Below are positions 24,076-31,978 of a stretch of 64,000 bases of DNA, piece by piece. This DNA is from Niveispirillum sp. SYP-B3756 (GTDB lineage: Bacteria > Pseudomonadota > Alphaproteobacteria > Azospirillales > Azospirillaceae). The notes under the pieces were generated by a model. That model had not been told where the DNA came from, made no database searches, and worked only from the letters and a program-made list of their open reading frames with translations. Both the position numbers and the translations under genes were made by a program. The stretch is taken from NCBI RefSeq assembly GCF_009495745.1, contig NZ_WIDQ01000012.1, positions 62,001-126,000 on the forward strand, given 5' to 3'. Positions within the stretch are counted from its first letter, which is position 1. The number at the start of each line of letters is the position of its first letter.

Positions 24076-24249
24076 TCAGGCTTTCATGCGCACCATCGCC
24101 AGCAATGTGCGCCGATGGCGATGCGCCTGCATCAAGATATCTGCCGGCGCTGAACCTTCAATGATCAGCTGTTCCCCTTTGGCCACAAGGCCGGCCCCAT
24201 GCTGACGCAGGGCCTGGAAGACTTTTTCAGCGGATTTGCGCTGTTGCAT
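24076..24249 (-). CDS. Small protein with TubC-like docking-domain pattern
   Basis: Protein of 57 residues from the ATG at 24249, chosen for GGGAGA 6 nt upstream. The sequence reads KVFQALRQHGAGLVAKGEQLIIEGSAPADILMQAHRHRRTLLAMV. That follows the helix-strand-strand-helix pattern (L-x-x-x-G-x-x-L-x-x-x-G-x-x-L-x-I, then a helix ending H-x-x-x-L-L) of TubC-type docking domains. No polyketide or peptide synthetase is nearby, so a docking role is unproven. It lies 26 bp upstream of hemH and may be cotranscribed with it. Confidence 0.55.
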   Translation of the reverse strand: MQQRKSAEKVFQALRQHGAGLVAKGEQLIIEGSAPADILMQAHRHRRTLLAMVRMKA

Positions 24250-24350
24250 TAGATCTCTCCCGATCACAGGTCTGATTGGCCGTTATTCTGGCCGAACCGC
24301 CGGCGATAGGGAAATCGATTGATCTGATCAGGGTGATAGGGACGGGTTAT

Positions 24351-24380
24351 CGCTCCCCGCCTCTTCCAGGGCGGGGAGCG
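24351..24380 (-). terminator. GC hairpin downstream of ychJ
   Basis: CGCTCCCCGCC/GGCGGGGAGCG 11-bp stem, about 12 bp past the ychJ stop codon on the minus strand. The following sequence (ATAACC) lacks a T run, so strength is uncertain. Confidence 0.5.
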
Positions 24381-24392
24381 ATCAGAACGGCT

Positions 24393-24869
24393 TCAAGCCC
24401 CGCAGCACTTCTTGTATTTTTTGCCCGAACCGCAGGTGCAGGGATCGTTGCGGCCGACCTTCACCACGGTGCGCGGGCGCTGGCCCATGATGCCATCCAC
24501 ATACCACCAGCGGCCATCCTGCTTCTGGAAGCGGCCGGTTTCATGATGGATCAGTTCCTTGCCATCCATGATGAACTTGGCGACGAACTCGACATAAGCT
24601 TCATTGGCGTCCTTGCCATCGGCGGTGGAGCGCACTTCCAGCCCGGTCCACTGGCTGTTCTTCGCCCATTCCGTCACCTGTTCGGCGTCGAAATCATCCT
24701 GCGTGCCCGGCAGCAGGGTTTCGCCCAGATAGGCGACATTGGCCGTGGCGAAGGCGGAATAACGTGAACGCATCAGCGCTTCCGGCGTCGGCGGCACAGC
24801 CGCCCCCGAGAGGTAAGGACCGCAGCATTCATCAAAGGCGCGGCCGGAGCCGCAATGGCAATTCGTCAT
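24393..24869 (-). CDS. ychJ: YchJ-family SEC-C motif protein
   Basis: Protein of 158 residues from the ATG at 24869. It starts with a SEC-C zinc motif ([17 protein letters not shown]) and ends with a second one ([16 protein letters not shown]). Between them is the YchJ NTF2-like domain ([26 protein letters not shown]...WTGLEVRS...YVEFVAKF...[19 protein letters not shown]). The Cys/His clusters bind Zn as in the SecA C-terminus. Cellular role not established. An origin-type iteron overlaps the coding sequence at 24802-24819. Confidence 0.92.
   Translation of the reverse strand: MTNCHCGSGRAFDECCGPYLSGAAVPPTPEALMRSRYSAFATANVAYLGETLLPGTQDDFDAEQVTEWAKNSQWTGLEVRSTADGKDANEAYVEFVAKFIMDGKELIHHETGRFQKQDGRWWYVDGIMGQRPRTVVKVGRNDPCTCGSGKKYKKCCGA
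24802..24819. repeat. Dispersed origin-type iteron (3), inside ychJ
   Basis: GCCCCCGAGAGGTAAGGA, an exact consensus match. It spans codons of the conserved CGPYLSG motif, so protein conservation may partly explain it. Confidence 0.7.
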
Positions 24870-25009
24870 GTCACGTCTCAAGAACAAAACCGGTTTGGCT
24901 GGGCACAGGGGATAGCGCAAAGCCAGCCGCACCGCCAGTGCCGGCTTTGCAGGGGCGGCCCCGGGGTGACGGCCGCCCCGTCGAGTTTCTGGATCGACAG
25001 CGGTTTATT

Positions 25010-25094
25010 GATAGAAATGTTCTATCGCAGCATGGGACAGCTATGTTGAAACGCGTGCAGGGCTCTGTTTCTCTCAACTGAAACGATGTTGAGA
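25010..25094 (+). promoter_or_regulatory. Inverted repeats upstream of the formate dehydrogenase operon
   Basis: GATAGAA-ATG-TTCTATC (25010-25026) lies about 85 bp before fdsG. A second pair, TCTCAAC (25072-25078) and GTTGAGA (25088-25094), lies just before the ribosome site. The first fits a dimeric regulator such as a LysR or GntR protein; no such gene adjoins. The second could form an mRNA hairpin. Confidence 0.45.
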
Positions 25095-25110
25095 CGAAAG
25101 GCAGCCCCCG

Positions 25111-25596
25111 ATGCCAAGCGCGTCCCATCGCCCCACCTGGGATCCATTCCGGGCGGAAGCGATTATTGCTGACCATGCCCAGATGCCGGGTGCCCTGTTG
25201 CCGATCCTGCACGCGCTGCAGGAAGAATTCGGCCATGTGCCCGAACCGGCGGTGCCGCTGCTGGCGGACGCGCTGAACCTGTCACGGGCGGAGGTGCATG
25301 GCGTCATCACCTTCTATCATGATTTCCGCCATGATCCCGCCGGCCGCCATGTGGTGAAGCTCTGCCGGGCCGAGGCGTGCCAGTCGATGAAGGGGGAGCA
25401 TACTGCCAGCCACCTGCTGCGCCGGCTGGGCATTGACTGGGGCGGTACCACGCCGGACGGGTCGGTGACGGTGGAACCGGTCTATTGCCTGGGCCTCTGC
25501 GCCACCGCCCCTGCCGCCCTGGTGGATGGGGAGCCGCATGGTCGCCTGACCCCGGAAAGCCTGGCCGGTATTGTTGAGGAGGCGCGGCGCGCATGA
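25111..25596 (+). CDS. fdsG: NAD-dependent formate dehydrogenase gamma subunit
   Basis: Protein of 161 residues of the NuoE type. It has a thioredoxin-like fold carrying a [2Fe-2S] cluster ligated by Cys85, Cys90, Cys126 and Cys130 (KLCRAEACQ and VYCLGLCATAP). In the soluble Mo-dependent formate dehydrogenase it passes electrons towards the flavin subunit. The stop codon overlaps the fdsB start (ATGA). Gene order fdsG-fdsB-fdsA-fdhD-fdsD follows the operon known from Cupriavidus and Rhodobacter, apart from two inserted genes. Confidence 0.94.
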   Translation: MPSASHRPTWDPFRAEAIIADHAQMPGALLPILHALQEEFGHVPEPAVPLLADALNLSRAEVHGVITFYHDFRHDPAGRHVVKLCRAEACQSMKGEHTASHLLRRLGIDWGGTTPDGSVTVEPVYCLGLCATAPAALVDGEPHGRLTPESLAGIVEEARRA

Positions 25597-27164
25597 ATAC
25601 CGCCCCGATATCGCCGATCCGGCTGTTCATCCCGCAGGACGTAGCAGCATTGGCTGTGGGGGCGGAGCGGGTGGTGAAGGCCATCACCAGCCATGCCGCC
25701 GCTGATGGCACCCCGATAACCATCATCCGCACCGGCTCGCGCGGGTTGTTCTGGCTGGAAACGCTGGTGGAGGTGGAAACGCCCGCCGGCCGCATCGCCT
25801 ATGGCCCGGTCAATCCGCATGATGTGCCGGGCCTGTTCAATGCCGGCTTCCTGCTGGGCGGTGCCCATCCGCTGCGGCTGGGCCGGATGGAGGATCATCC
25901 CTGGCTGAAGGGCCAGACGCGGCTGACCTTCGCCCGCTGCGGCATTGTCGATCCGCTGTCGCTGGCGGATTATGAGGCGACGGGCGGTTACAAGGGGCTG
26001 CGCCACGCCTTGGCGATTGGCCCGGCGGCCATTGTGGAGACGGTGACAAAATCCGGTCTGCGTGGTCGCGGTGGGGCAGGTTTCCCCACCGGCGTGAAAT
26101 GGAAGACGGTGGCCGACACCAAGGCCCCGCAGAAATATATCGTCTGCAACGCCGATGAAGGCGACAGCGGCACCTTCGCCGACCGGATGATCATGGAGGG
26201 CGATCCCTTCGGCCTGATCGAGGGCATGAGCATTGCCGGCATCGCGGTGGGGGCGACCAAGGGGTACATCTATTCCCGCTCCGAATATCCCCATGCCAAC
26301 CGCACCATGCGCGCCGCCATTGCGGAAGCCTACCGTACCGGGCGGCTGGGGGCCGATATTCTGGGCAGCGGCGTCACGTTCGATCTGGAATTCCGGGTCG
26401 GTGCCGGGGCTTATGTCTGCGGGGAGGAAACCGCCCTGCTGGAAAGCCTGGAGGGCAAACGCGGGCAGGTGCGGGCCAAGCCACCACTGCCGGCGCATAA
26501 GGGCCTGTTCGGCCAGCCGACCGTGATCAACAACCTGATTTCGCTCGCCACCGTCCCGGTAATCCTGGCCGAAGGGGCGGCCTATTATGCCGATTTCGGC
26601 ATGGGCCGGTCACGCGGCACCATGCCAATCCAGATCGCCGGCAATGTCCGCCATGGCGGGCTGTATGAAACGGCGTTCGGCGTGACGCTGGGCGAGATTG
26701 TGGAGGGCATCGGCGATGGCACCGCCACCGGCCGCCCGGTCAAGGCGGTGCAGTGTGGCGGCCCGCTGGGGGCTTATTTCCCGCCGATGCTGTTCGACAC
26801 GCCCTATGATTATGAGGCCTTTGCCCAGCGTGATGGCCTGATTGGCCATGGCGGGGTGGTGGTGTTCGATGACAGCGTGGACATGGCGGCGCAGGCGCGC
26901 TTTGCCATGGAATTCTGCGCCATTGAATCCTGTGGCAAATGCACCCCCTGCCGCATCGGCTCTACCCGCGGCGCGGAGGTGGTGGAAAAGATCATGGCGG
27001 GTCGGGAGGTGGATGCCAATCTGGTGCTGCTGGAAGATCTCTGCGCCACGATGAAATTCGGCTCGCTCTGCGCGCTGGGCGGCTTCACGCCCTATCCGGT
27101 GTTGAGCGCGGTACGTCATTACCCGGAGGATTTCCGCCGGCGTCATGCGGCGGCGGCGGAGTAG
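25593..27164 (+). CDS. fdsB: NAD-dependent formate dehydrogenase beta (diaphorase) subunit
   Basis: Protein of 523 residues, NuoF-like with an N-terminal NuoE-like extension (residues about 1-125). The FMN/NADH-binding signature GLRGRGGAGFPTG lies at 156-167 and NADEGDSGTF at 186-195. The [4Fe-4S] cluster ligands are Cys447, Cys450, Cys453 (ESCGKCTPCR) and Cys493. It transfers electrons from the iron-sulfur chain through FMN to NAD+. In the usual operon fdsA would follow directly; here a toxin-antitoxin pair intervenes. Confidence 0.94.
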   Translation: MNTAPISPIRLFIPQDVAALAVGAERVVKAITSHAAADGTPITIIRTGSRGLFWLETLVEVETPAGRIAYGPVNPHDVPGLFNAGFLLGGAHPLRLGRMEDHPWLKGQTRLTFARCGIVDPLSLADYEATGGYKGLRHALAIGPAAIVETVTKSGLRGRGGAGFPTGVKWKTVADTKAPQKYIVCNADEGDSGTFADRMIMEGDPFGLIEGMSIAGIAVGATKGYIYSRSEYPHANRTMRAAIAEAYRTGRLGADILGSGVTFDLEFRVGAGAYVCGEETALLESLEGKRGQVRAKPPLPAHKGLFGQPTVINNLISLATVPVILAEGAAYYADFGMGRSRGTMPIQIAGNVRHGGLYETAFGVTLGEIVEGIGDGTATGRPVKAVQCGGPLGAYFPPMLFDTPYDYEAFAQRDGLIGHGGVVVFDDSVDMAAQARFAMEFCAIESCGKCTPCRIGSTRGAEVVEKIMAGREVDANLVLLEDLCATMKFGSLCALGGFTPYPVLSAVRHYPEDFRRRHAAAAE

Positions 27165-27237
27165 GGGCGGTGATGCTTCTTGCACCCTTCCCCAATCCGG
27201 CCCACATTATCCGCACTGGTGCGAGAGAGGTCGGATC

Positions 27238-27468
27238 ATGCCGATATTGGACCGGATCACCCAGGAGCCGGGTGTCATGGGTGGCAAGCCCTGTATCCGG
27301 GGCAAGCGGGTTACGGTGGGTCTGTTGGTCGGGCTGGTCGCGTCTGGCCAGGAGATCGACAGCATCCTGGCTGATTACCCCTATCTGGAGCGCGATGACG
27401 TGCTGCAGGCCCTGCGCTATGCCGCCTGGCGGTCGGAAGAACGCGAAATCACCCTCGCGTCGGCATGA
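27238..27468 (+). CDS. DUF433-family antitoxin
   Basis: Protein of 76 residues from the ATG at 27238 (GAGAGG upstream). It is a classic DUF433 sequence: DRITQEPGVMGGKPCIRGKRVTVGLLVGLVASGQEIDSILADYPYLERDDVLQALRYA, a small helical DNA-binding fold. These genes pair with DUF5615 PIN-like toxins, as here, where the toxin start overlaps by 4 bp. The pair lies between fdsB and fdsA, on the same strand. Confidence 0.88.
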   Translation: MPILDRITQEPGVMGGKPCIRGKRVTVGLLVGLVASGQEIDSILADYPYLERDDVLQALRYAAWRSEEREITLASA

Positions 27469-27833
27469 AGCTGCTGATCGATATGAACCTGCCACCCCGG
27501 TGGGTGCAGGTTCTGCAGGCCGAGGGGATCGAGGCGCAGCACTGGTCCAGCATTGGGCTGATGGGGGCACCCGACCGGGAGATCATGGCCTATGCGGCCG
27601 CCCATGGGCTGGTCGTGCTGACCCACGATCTGGATTTCAGCGCCATGCTGGCCGCGACGGGCGGGGCCAAACCCAGCGTCGTGCAAATCCGCGCCGAGGA
27701 TGTTCGACCGGAGGCGATTGGCCCGGCTTTGGTGGCGGCCCTGCGCCAGATGGAACCCGATCTGGAGGCCGGTGCGCTGGTGACGGTGGAGCCCAAGCGC
27801 GCCCGGCTGCGCCTGTTGCCCTTGCGGGGCTGA
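27465..27833 (+). CDS. DUF5615 PIN-like toxin
   Basis: Protein of 122 residues, coupled to the DUF433 gene by ATGA overlap. The PIN-like core has MKLLIDMNLPPRW (acidic Asp6), the HWSSIGLMGAPDREIMAYAAAHG segment, and VVLTHDLDFS with the second acidic pair. These residues form the metal-dependent RNase site of the Mut7-C/DUF5615 group. The expected activity is RNA cleavage restrained by the DUF433 partner. Its transcription probably shares the fds operon promoter. Confidence 0.85.
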   Translation: MKLLIDMNLPPRWVQVLQAEGIEAQHWSSIGLMGAPDREIMAYAAAHGLVVLTHDLDFSAMLAATGGAKPSVVQIRAEDVRPEAIGPALVAALRQMEPDLEAGALVTVEPKRARLRLLPLRG

Positions 27834-27859
27834 AGCCCTCGCTCTCCCCCTCCTGCTAC

Positions 27860-27942
27860 CGTCACCCCGGCGAAGGCCGGGGTCCAGTCTCACAGGCGCA
27901 TTGCTCTACGAATCTGGATCCCGGCCTGCGCCGGGATGACGG
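27860..27942. repeat. Dispersed inverted-repeat element (GTCACCCCGGCGAAGGCCGGGGTCCAG type)
   Basis: Two hairpin-forming ends, CGTCACCCCGGCGAAGGCCG... (27860-27886) and CTGGATCCCGGCCTGCGCCG... (27914-27942), face each other around a 27-bp spacer. The arrangement is that of the GTCAxxCCGGCGAAxGCCGG...CTGGATCCCG...GATGAC intergenic elements common in Alphaproteobacteria. It fills the gap between the toxin gene and fdsA and may have arrived with the toxin-antitoxin module. Confidence 0.75.
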
Positions 27943-27987
27943 CATTGCTTTGCCTAAGCATCAGCTTTCCCACCCCCGGAGGAACCC

Positions 27988-30849
27988 ATGACCCTGATCC
28001 ACGAGATCGACTATGGCACGCCCAGGTCCAAGTCGGAGAGCATGGTCAACCTTACCATTGACGGGGTGGAAATCAGCGTGCCGGAAGGCACTTCCGTCAT
28101 GCGGGCGGCCATGGATGCCGGCATCCAGGTGCCGAAGCTGTGCGCCACCGACATGCTGGATGCCTATGGTTCCTGCCGGCTCTGTCTGGTGGAGATTGAG
28201 GGGCGCAACGGCACGCCGGCATCCTGCACCACACCTGTCGCCCCTGGCATGAAGGTGGCAACCCAGACGCCCAAGCTGGCCAAGCTGCGGCGCGGGGTGA
28301 TGGAGCTTTACATCTCCGACCATCCGCTGGATTGCCTGACCTGTGCCGCCAATGGTGATTGTGAATTGCAGGATATGGCCGGGGCCGTGGGCCTGCGCGA
28401 GGTGCGCTATGGCACCGAGGTTGAAACCCATCTGGGCCAGGAAAAAGATACCAGCAACCCCTATTTCACCTTCGATCCCAGCAAATGCATTGTCTGCGCC
28501 CGATGCGTGCGGGCGTGTGAGGAGGTGCAGGGTACCTTCGCGCTGTCCATCGCCGACCGGGGCTTTGCGTCCAAGGTGAATGCCGGGGCGGGACAGGATT
28601 TCCTGTCGTCGGATTGCGTGTCCTGCGGGGCCTGCGTGCAGGCCTGCCCGACGGCGACACTGATCGAAAAATCGGTCATCGAGATCGGCCAGCCCGAACA
28701 TTCCGTCGTCACCACCTGCGCCTATTGCGGGGTCGGCTGTTCCTTCAAGGCGGAAATGCGTGGGAATGAGCTGGTGCGCATGGTCCCCTATAAGGATGGC
28801 AAGGCCAACCGGGGCCACTCCTGTGTGAAGGGCCGCTTCGCCTGGGGCTATGCCACGCACAAGGAACGTATCCTGAAGCCGATGGTGCGGGCCAAGATCA
28901 CCGATCCCTGGCAGGAAGTGACCTGGGATCAGGCGATTGCCCATGTGGCATCCGAATTCAAGCGCCTGCAGGGCCAATATGGCCGCAATGCCATTGGCGG
29001 CATCACCTCATCGCGCTGCACCAATGAAGAAACCTATCTGGTGCAGAAGCTGATCCGGGGTGGCTTCGGCAATAATAATGTCGATACCTGCGCCCGCGTC
29101 TGCCATTCCCCCACCGGCTATGGGTTGAAGACGGCGTTTGGCACCTCTGCCGGTACGCAGGATTTTGACTCGGTGGAACAGGCCGATGTGGTGGTGGTGA
29201 TCGGGGCCAACCCCACCGATGGCCACCCGGTCTTCGGCTCCCGCCTGAAGAAGCGGCTGCGCCAGGGGGCCAAGCTGATCGTTATTGATCCGCGCCGGAT
29301 TGATCTGGTGCGCCAGCCGCATGTGGAAGCCTCCTTCCATCTGCCGCTGCGCCCCGGCACCAATGTGGCGGTGCTGACGGCTCTGGCCCATGTCATCGTC
29401 ACCGAAGGGCTGGTGAACGAGGCGTTCGTGCGCGAACGCTGCGATTGGGATGAATTTACCGACTGGGCGGATTTCGTCTCCGACCCGCGCCACAGCCCGG
29501 AGGCGGTGGAACAATATACCGGCGTGCCGGCAGAGCATCTGCGCGGTGCCGCCCGGCTTTACGCCACGGGCGGCAATGGCGCGATCTATTACGGCCTGGG
29601 CGTGACCGAGCATAGCCAGGGTTCCACCACCGTGATGGCGATTGCCAATCTGGCCATGGCCACCGGCAATCTGGGCCGGGAAGGGGTGGGGGTGAACCCG
29701 CTGCGCGGGCAGAATAATGTGCAGGGTGCCTGTGACATGGGGTCGTTCCCGCATGAAATGTCGGGATATCGCCATGTGGCGGACGATGCGACGCGGGAGA
29801 TGTTTGAAAATCTCTGGGGCGTGACCCTGGATAATGAACCGGGCCTGCGCATCCCCAACATGCTGGATGCCGCCGTCAGCGGCAGCTTCAAGGGGCTGTA
29901 TGTGCAAGGGGAGGATATTGTCCAGTCCGACCCCAACACCACCCATGTCGCCGCTGGGCTGGCGGCCATGGAATGCGTGGTGGTGCAGGATCTGTTCCTG
30001 AATGAAACGGCGAATTACGCCCATGTCTTCCTGCCCGGCAGCACGTTTTTGGAAAAGGATGGCACCTTCACCAATGCCGAACGCCGCATCAACCGCGTGC
30101 GCAAGGTGATGCCGCCGCGCAATGGCGCTGGTGGGCCGGGGCTGGCGGATTGGGAAATCACGGTGGCCATCGCCAATGCCATGGGCTTCCCGATGAATTA
30201 CAAGCACCCGGCGGAGATCATGGACGAGATCGCCGCCGTCACCCCCAGCTTCAAGGGCGTGTCTTACGCCAAACTGGAAGAACTGGGTTCCGTGCAATGG
30301 CCCTGCAACGACAAGGCGCCGGAAGGCACGCCCGTCATGCATATTGGCGGCTTCGCCCGCGGCAAGGGTAAGTTCGTCATCACCGAATATATCCCGACCG
30401 ACGAGAAGACGGGGCCGCGCTTCCCGCTGCTGCTCACCACCGGGCGCATCCTGTCGCAATATAATGTCGGCGCGCAGACAAGGCGCACCGCCAACACGGT
30501 GTGGCATCAGGAGGACCGTCTGGAAATCCACCCGCATGATGCCGAACAGCGCGGCGTGCGCGATGGTGATTGGGTGCGGCTGCAAAGCCGGGCAGGGGAG
30601 ACCACGCTGCGGGCGCTGATCACCGACCGGGTGGCGCCGGGTGTCGTCTACACCACCTTCCATCACCCGATGACCCAGGCCAATGTCGTCACCACCGATT
30701 ATTCCGATTGGGCCACCAATTGCCCGGAATATAAGGTGACGGCGGTGCAGGTATCGCCCAGCAATGGCCCCTCTGACTGGCAGGAGCGCTATCAGGCCCA
30801 TGCCGACCTGTCACGCCGCATTTCCGGCCATGTGAGTGCGGCGGAATGA
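27988..30849 (+). CDS. fdsA: NAD-dependent formate dehydrogenase catalytic alpha subunit
   Basis: Protein of 953 residues; the ATG follows GGAGGAA. The N-terminal NuoG-like part binds a [2Fe-2S] cluster (Cys52, Cys63, Cys66, Cys80), a His-ligated [4Fe-4S] cluster (His112, Cys116, Cys119, Cys125) and two ferredoxin-type [4Fe-4S] clusters (Cys167-177 and Cys210-220). The next [4Fe-4S] cluster uses Cys244, Cys247, Cys251 and Cys279. The bis-MGD domain carries the Mo ligand Cys372 in CARVCHSPT (selenocysteine in some homologues). It oxidises formate to CO2 in the cytoplasm and passes electrons to FdsG/FdsB. All key residues are present. Confidence 0.96.
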   Translation: MTLIHEIDYGTPRSKSESMVNLTIDGVEISVPEGTSVMRAAMDAGIQVPKLCATDMLDAYGSCRLCLVEIEGRNGTPASCTTPVAPGMKVATQTPKLAKLRRGVMELYISDHPLDCLTCAANGDCELQDMAGAVGLREVRYGTEVETHLGQEKDTSNPYFTFDPSKCIVCARCVRACEEVQGTFALSIADRGFASKVNAGAGQDFLSSDCVSCGACVQACPTATLIEKSVIEIGQPEHSVVTTCAYCGVGCSFKAEMRGNELVRMVPYKDGKANRGHSCVKGRFAWGYATHKERILKPMVRAKITDPWQEVTWDQAIAHVASEFKRLQGQYGRNAIGGITSSRCTNEETYLVQKLIRGGFGNNNVDTCARVCHSPTGYGLKTAFGTSAGTQDFDSVEQADVVVVIGANPTDGHPVFGSRLKKRLRQGAKLIVIDPRRIDLVRQPHVEASFHLPLRPGTNVAVLTALAHVIVTEGLVNEAFVRERCDWDEFTDWADFVSDPRHSPEAVEQYTGVPAEHLRGAARLYATGGNGAIYYGLGVTEHSQGSTTVMAIANLAMATGNLGREGVGVNPLRGQNNVQGACDMGSFPHEMSGYRHVADDATREMFENLWGVTLDNEPGLRIPNMLDAAVSGSFKGLYVQGEDIVQSDPNTTHVAAGLAAMECVVVQDLFLNETANYAHVFLPGSTFLEKDGTFTNAERRINRVRKVMPPRNGAGGPGLADWEITVAIANAMGFPMNYKHPAEIMDEIAAVTPSFKGVSYAKLEELGSVQWPCNDKAPEGTPVMHIGGFARGKGKFVITEYIPTDEKTGPRFPLLLTTGRILSQYNVGAQTRRTANTVWHQEDRLEIHPHDAEQRGVRDGDWVRLQSRAGETTLRALITDRVAPGVVYTTFHHPMTQANVVTTDYSDWATNCPEYKVTAVQVSPSNGPSDWQERYQAHADLSRRISGHVSAAE

Positions 30850-31679
30850 GCGATCGCCCCCTCCCCCAAGCCGTAAGGATGACCCCCGGTCAGGCGTGGC
30901 GGGCGGGGGAAATGCAGCCACATCAACGCCATCTGGCGGAGGAAACCCCGGTTGCCTTCAGCTATGACGGGGCCGCCCATGCGGTGATGATGGCGACCCC
31001 GGCAGACCTGGAGGATTTTGCGGTCGGCTTTAGCCTTACCGAAGGCATCATCGACCAGCCCTCCGCCATCCGGGAACTGGAAGTGGTGCCGGTGCCCGAT
31101 GGGGTTAACCTGCGCCTGTGGCTGGAACCGGCGGCGGCTGAACGGGCGGAGAGGCGTCGCCGGCGCTTGGCCGGCCCTGTCGGCTGCGGCCTGTGCGGAA
31201 TTGAGAGCTTGGCGGAAGCCAACCGCGCCTTGCCCAAGGTTGCAGCGGAACCCCGTTTCACCCCCGCACAGGTGACGCTTGCGATGGCGCAACTGGCGGC
31301 CTTGCAGCCGTTGAACCAGCAAACCCGTGCCGTTCATGCCGCCGCCTTGTGGACGTCCCAGGCCGGCATCGTCGCTGTGCGGGAGGATGTGGGGAGGCAT
31401 AATGCGCTGGACAAGCTGGCCGGCGCCCTGGCAGGCGCTGGTATCTCCCCGGCTGCCGGCATCCTGCTGCTGACCAGCCGGGTATCGGTGGAAATGGTGC
31501 AGAAGGCGGCCAGCATCGGGGCGCCCGTCATTGCCGCCATTTCCGCCCCCACCGCGCTTGCCGTGCGGCTGGCGGAAAAGGCCAACATCACACTGGCCGC
31601 CATTGTGCGCGGCCCGGAATTTGAGCTGTTCACCCATTCCCATCGTATCGACGGAAAGGCAAAGGCCGATGTCGCCTGA
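30846..31679 (+). CDS. fdhD: Formate dehydrogenase accessory sulfurtransferase
   Basis: Protein of 277 residues, overlapping fdsA by 4 bp. FdhD relays sulfur from a cysteine desulfurase to the Mo cofactor before insertion into formate dehydrogenase. Seen are AVMMATPADLEDFAVGFSLTEGII (conserved in the family), the catalytic-loop cysteines in VGCGLCGIESL, and the GDP/MGD-binding region VREDVGRHNALDKLAGAL. The 5' coding end contains an origin-type iteron (30862-30879). Confidence 0.95.
   Translation: MSDRPLPQAVRMTPGQAWRAGEMQPHQRHLAEETPVAFSYDGAAHAVMMATPADLEDFAVGFSLTEGIIDQPSAIRELEVVPVPDGVNLRLWLEPAAAERAERRRRRLAGPVGCGLCGIESLAEANRALPKVAAEPRFTPAQVTLAMAQLAALQPLNQQTRAVHAAALWTSQAGIVAVREDVGRHNALDKLAGALAGAGISPAAGILLLTSRVSVEMVQKAASIGAPVIAAISAPTALAVRLAEKANITLAAIVRGPEFELFTHSHRIDGKAKADVA
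30862..30879. repeat. Dispersed origin-type iteron (4), inside the fdhD 5' end
   Basis: TCCCCCAAGCCGTAAGGA, a consensus match within codons 6-12 of fdhD, a poorly conserved N-terminal region. Confidence 0.8.
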
Positions 31680-31884
31680 CAAGCTGGTCAGCATGGCCAA
31701 CCAGATCGGCAAATTCTTCGCCACCCAGCCGGGCGACAAGGCCGCCGCTGGTATCGCCGACCATATTCGCAGCTTCTGGGATCCCCGTATGCGTCAGGCG
31801 ATTTTCGCGCATCTGGATGCGGGTGGGCAGGGGCTGGACCCGCTGGTGCGCCAGGCATTGGAAAGTCTGCGCATCCAGGCGTGA
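31669..31884 (+). CDS. fdsD: Formate dehydrogenase delta subunit
   Basis: Protein of 71 residues from the ATG at 31669, overlapping the end of fdhD by 11 bp (AAAGG upstream). The sequence SPDKLVSMANQIGKFFATQPGDKAAAGIADHIRSFWDPRMRQAIFAH is typical of FdsD, a small helical protein needed for maturation and stability of the FdsABG complex. It closes the operon. Confidence 0.92.
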   Translation: MSPDKLVSMANQIGKFFATQPGDKAAAGIADHIRSFWDPRMRQAIFAHLDAGGQGLDPLVRQALESLRIQA

Positions 31885-31978
31885 GGTTTTGGCACCTCGC
31901 GCCCCCGGCACGGTGCGCTATAAGCGCCGGCCGTAAGTGACTGAACAGGCAGGAAACTGGACCAGGAGGCGTGACGAG

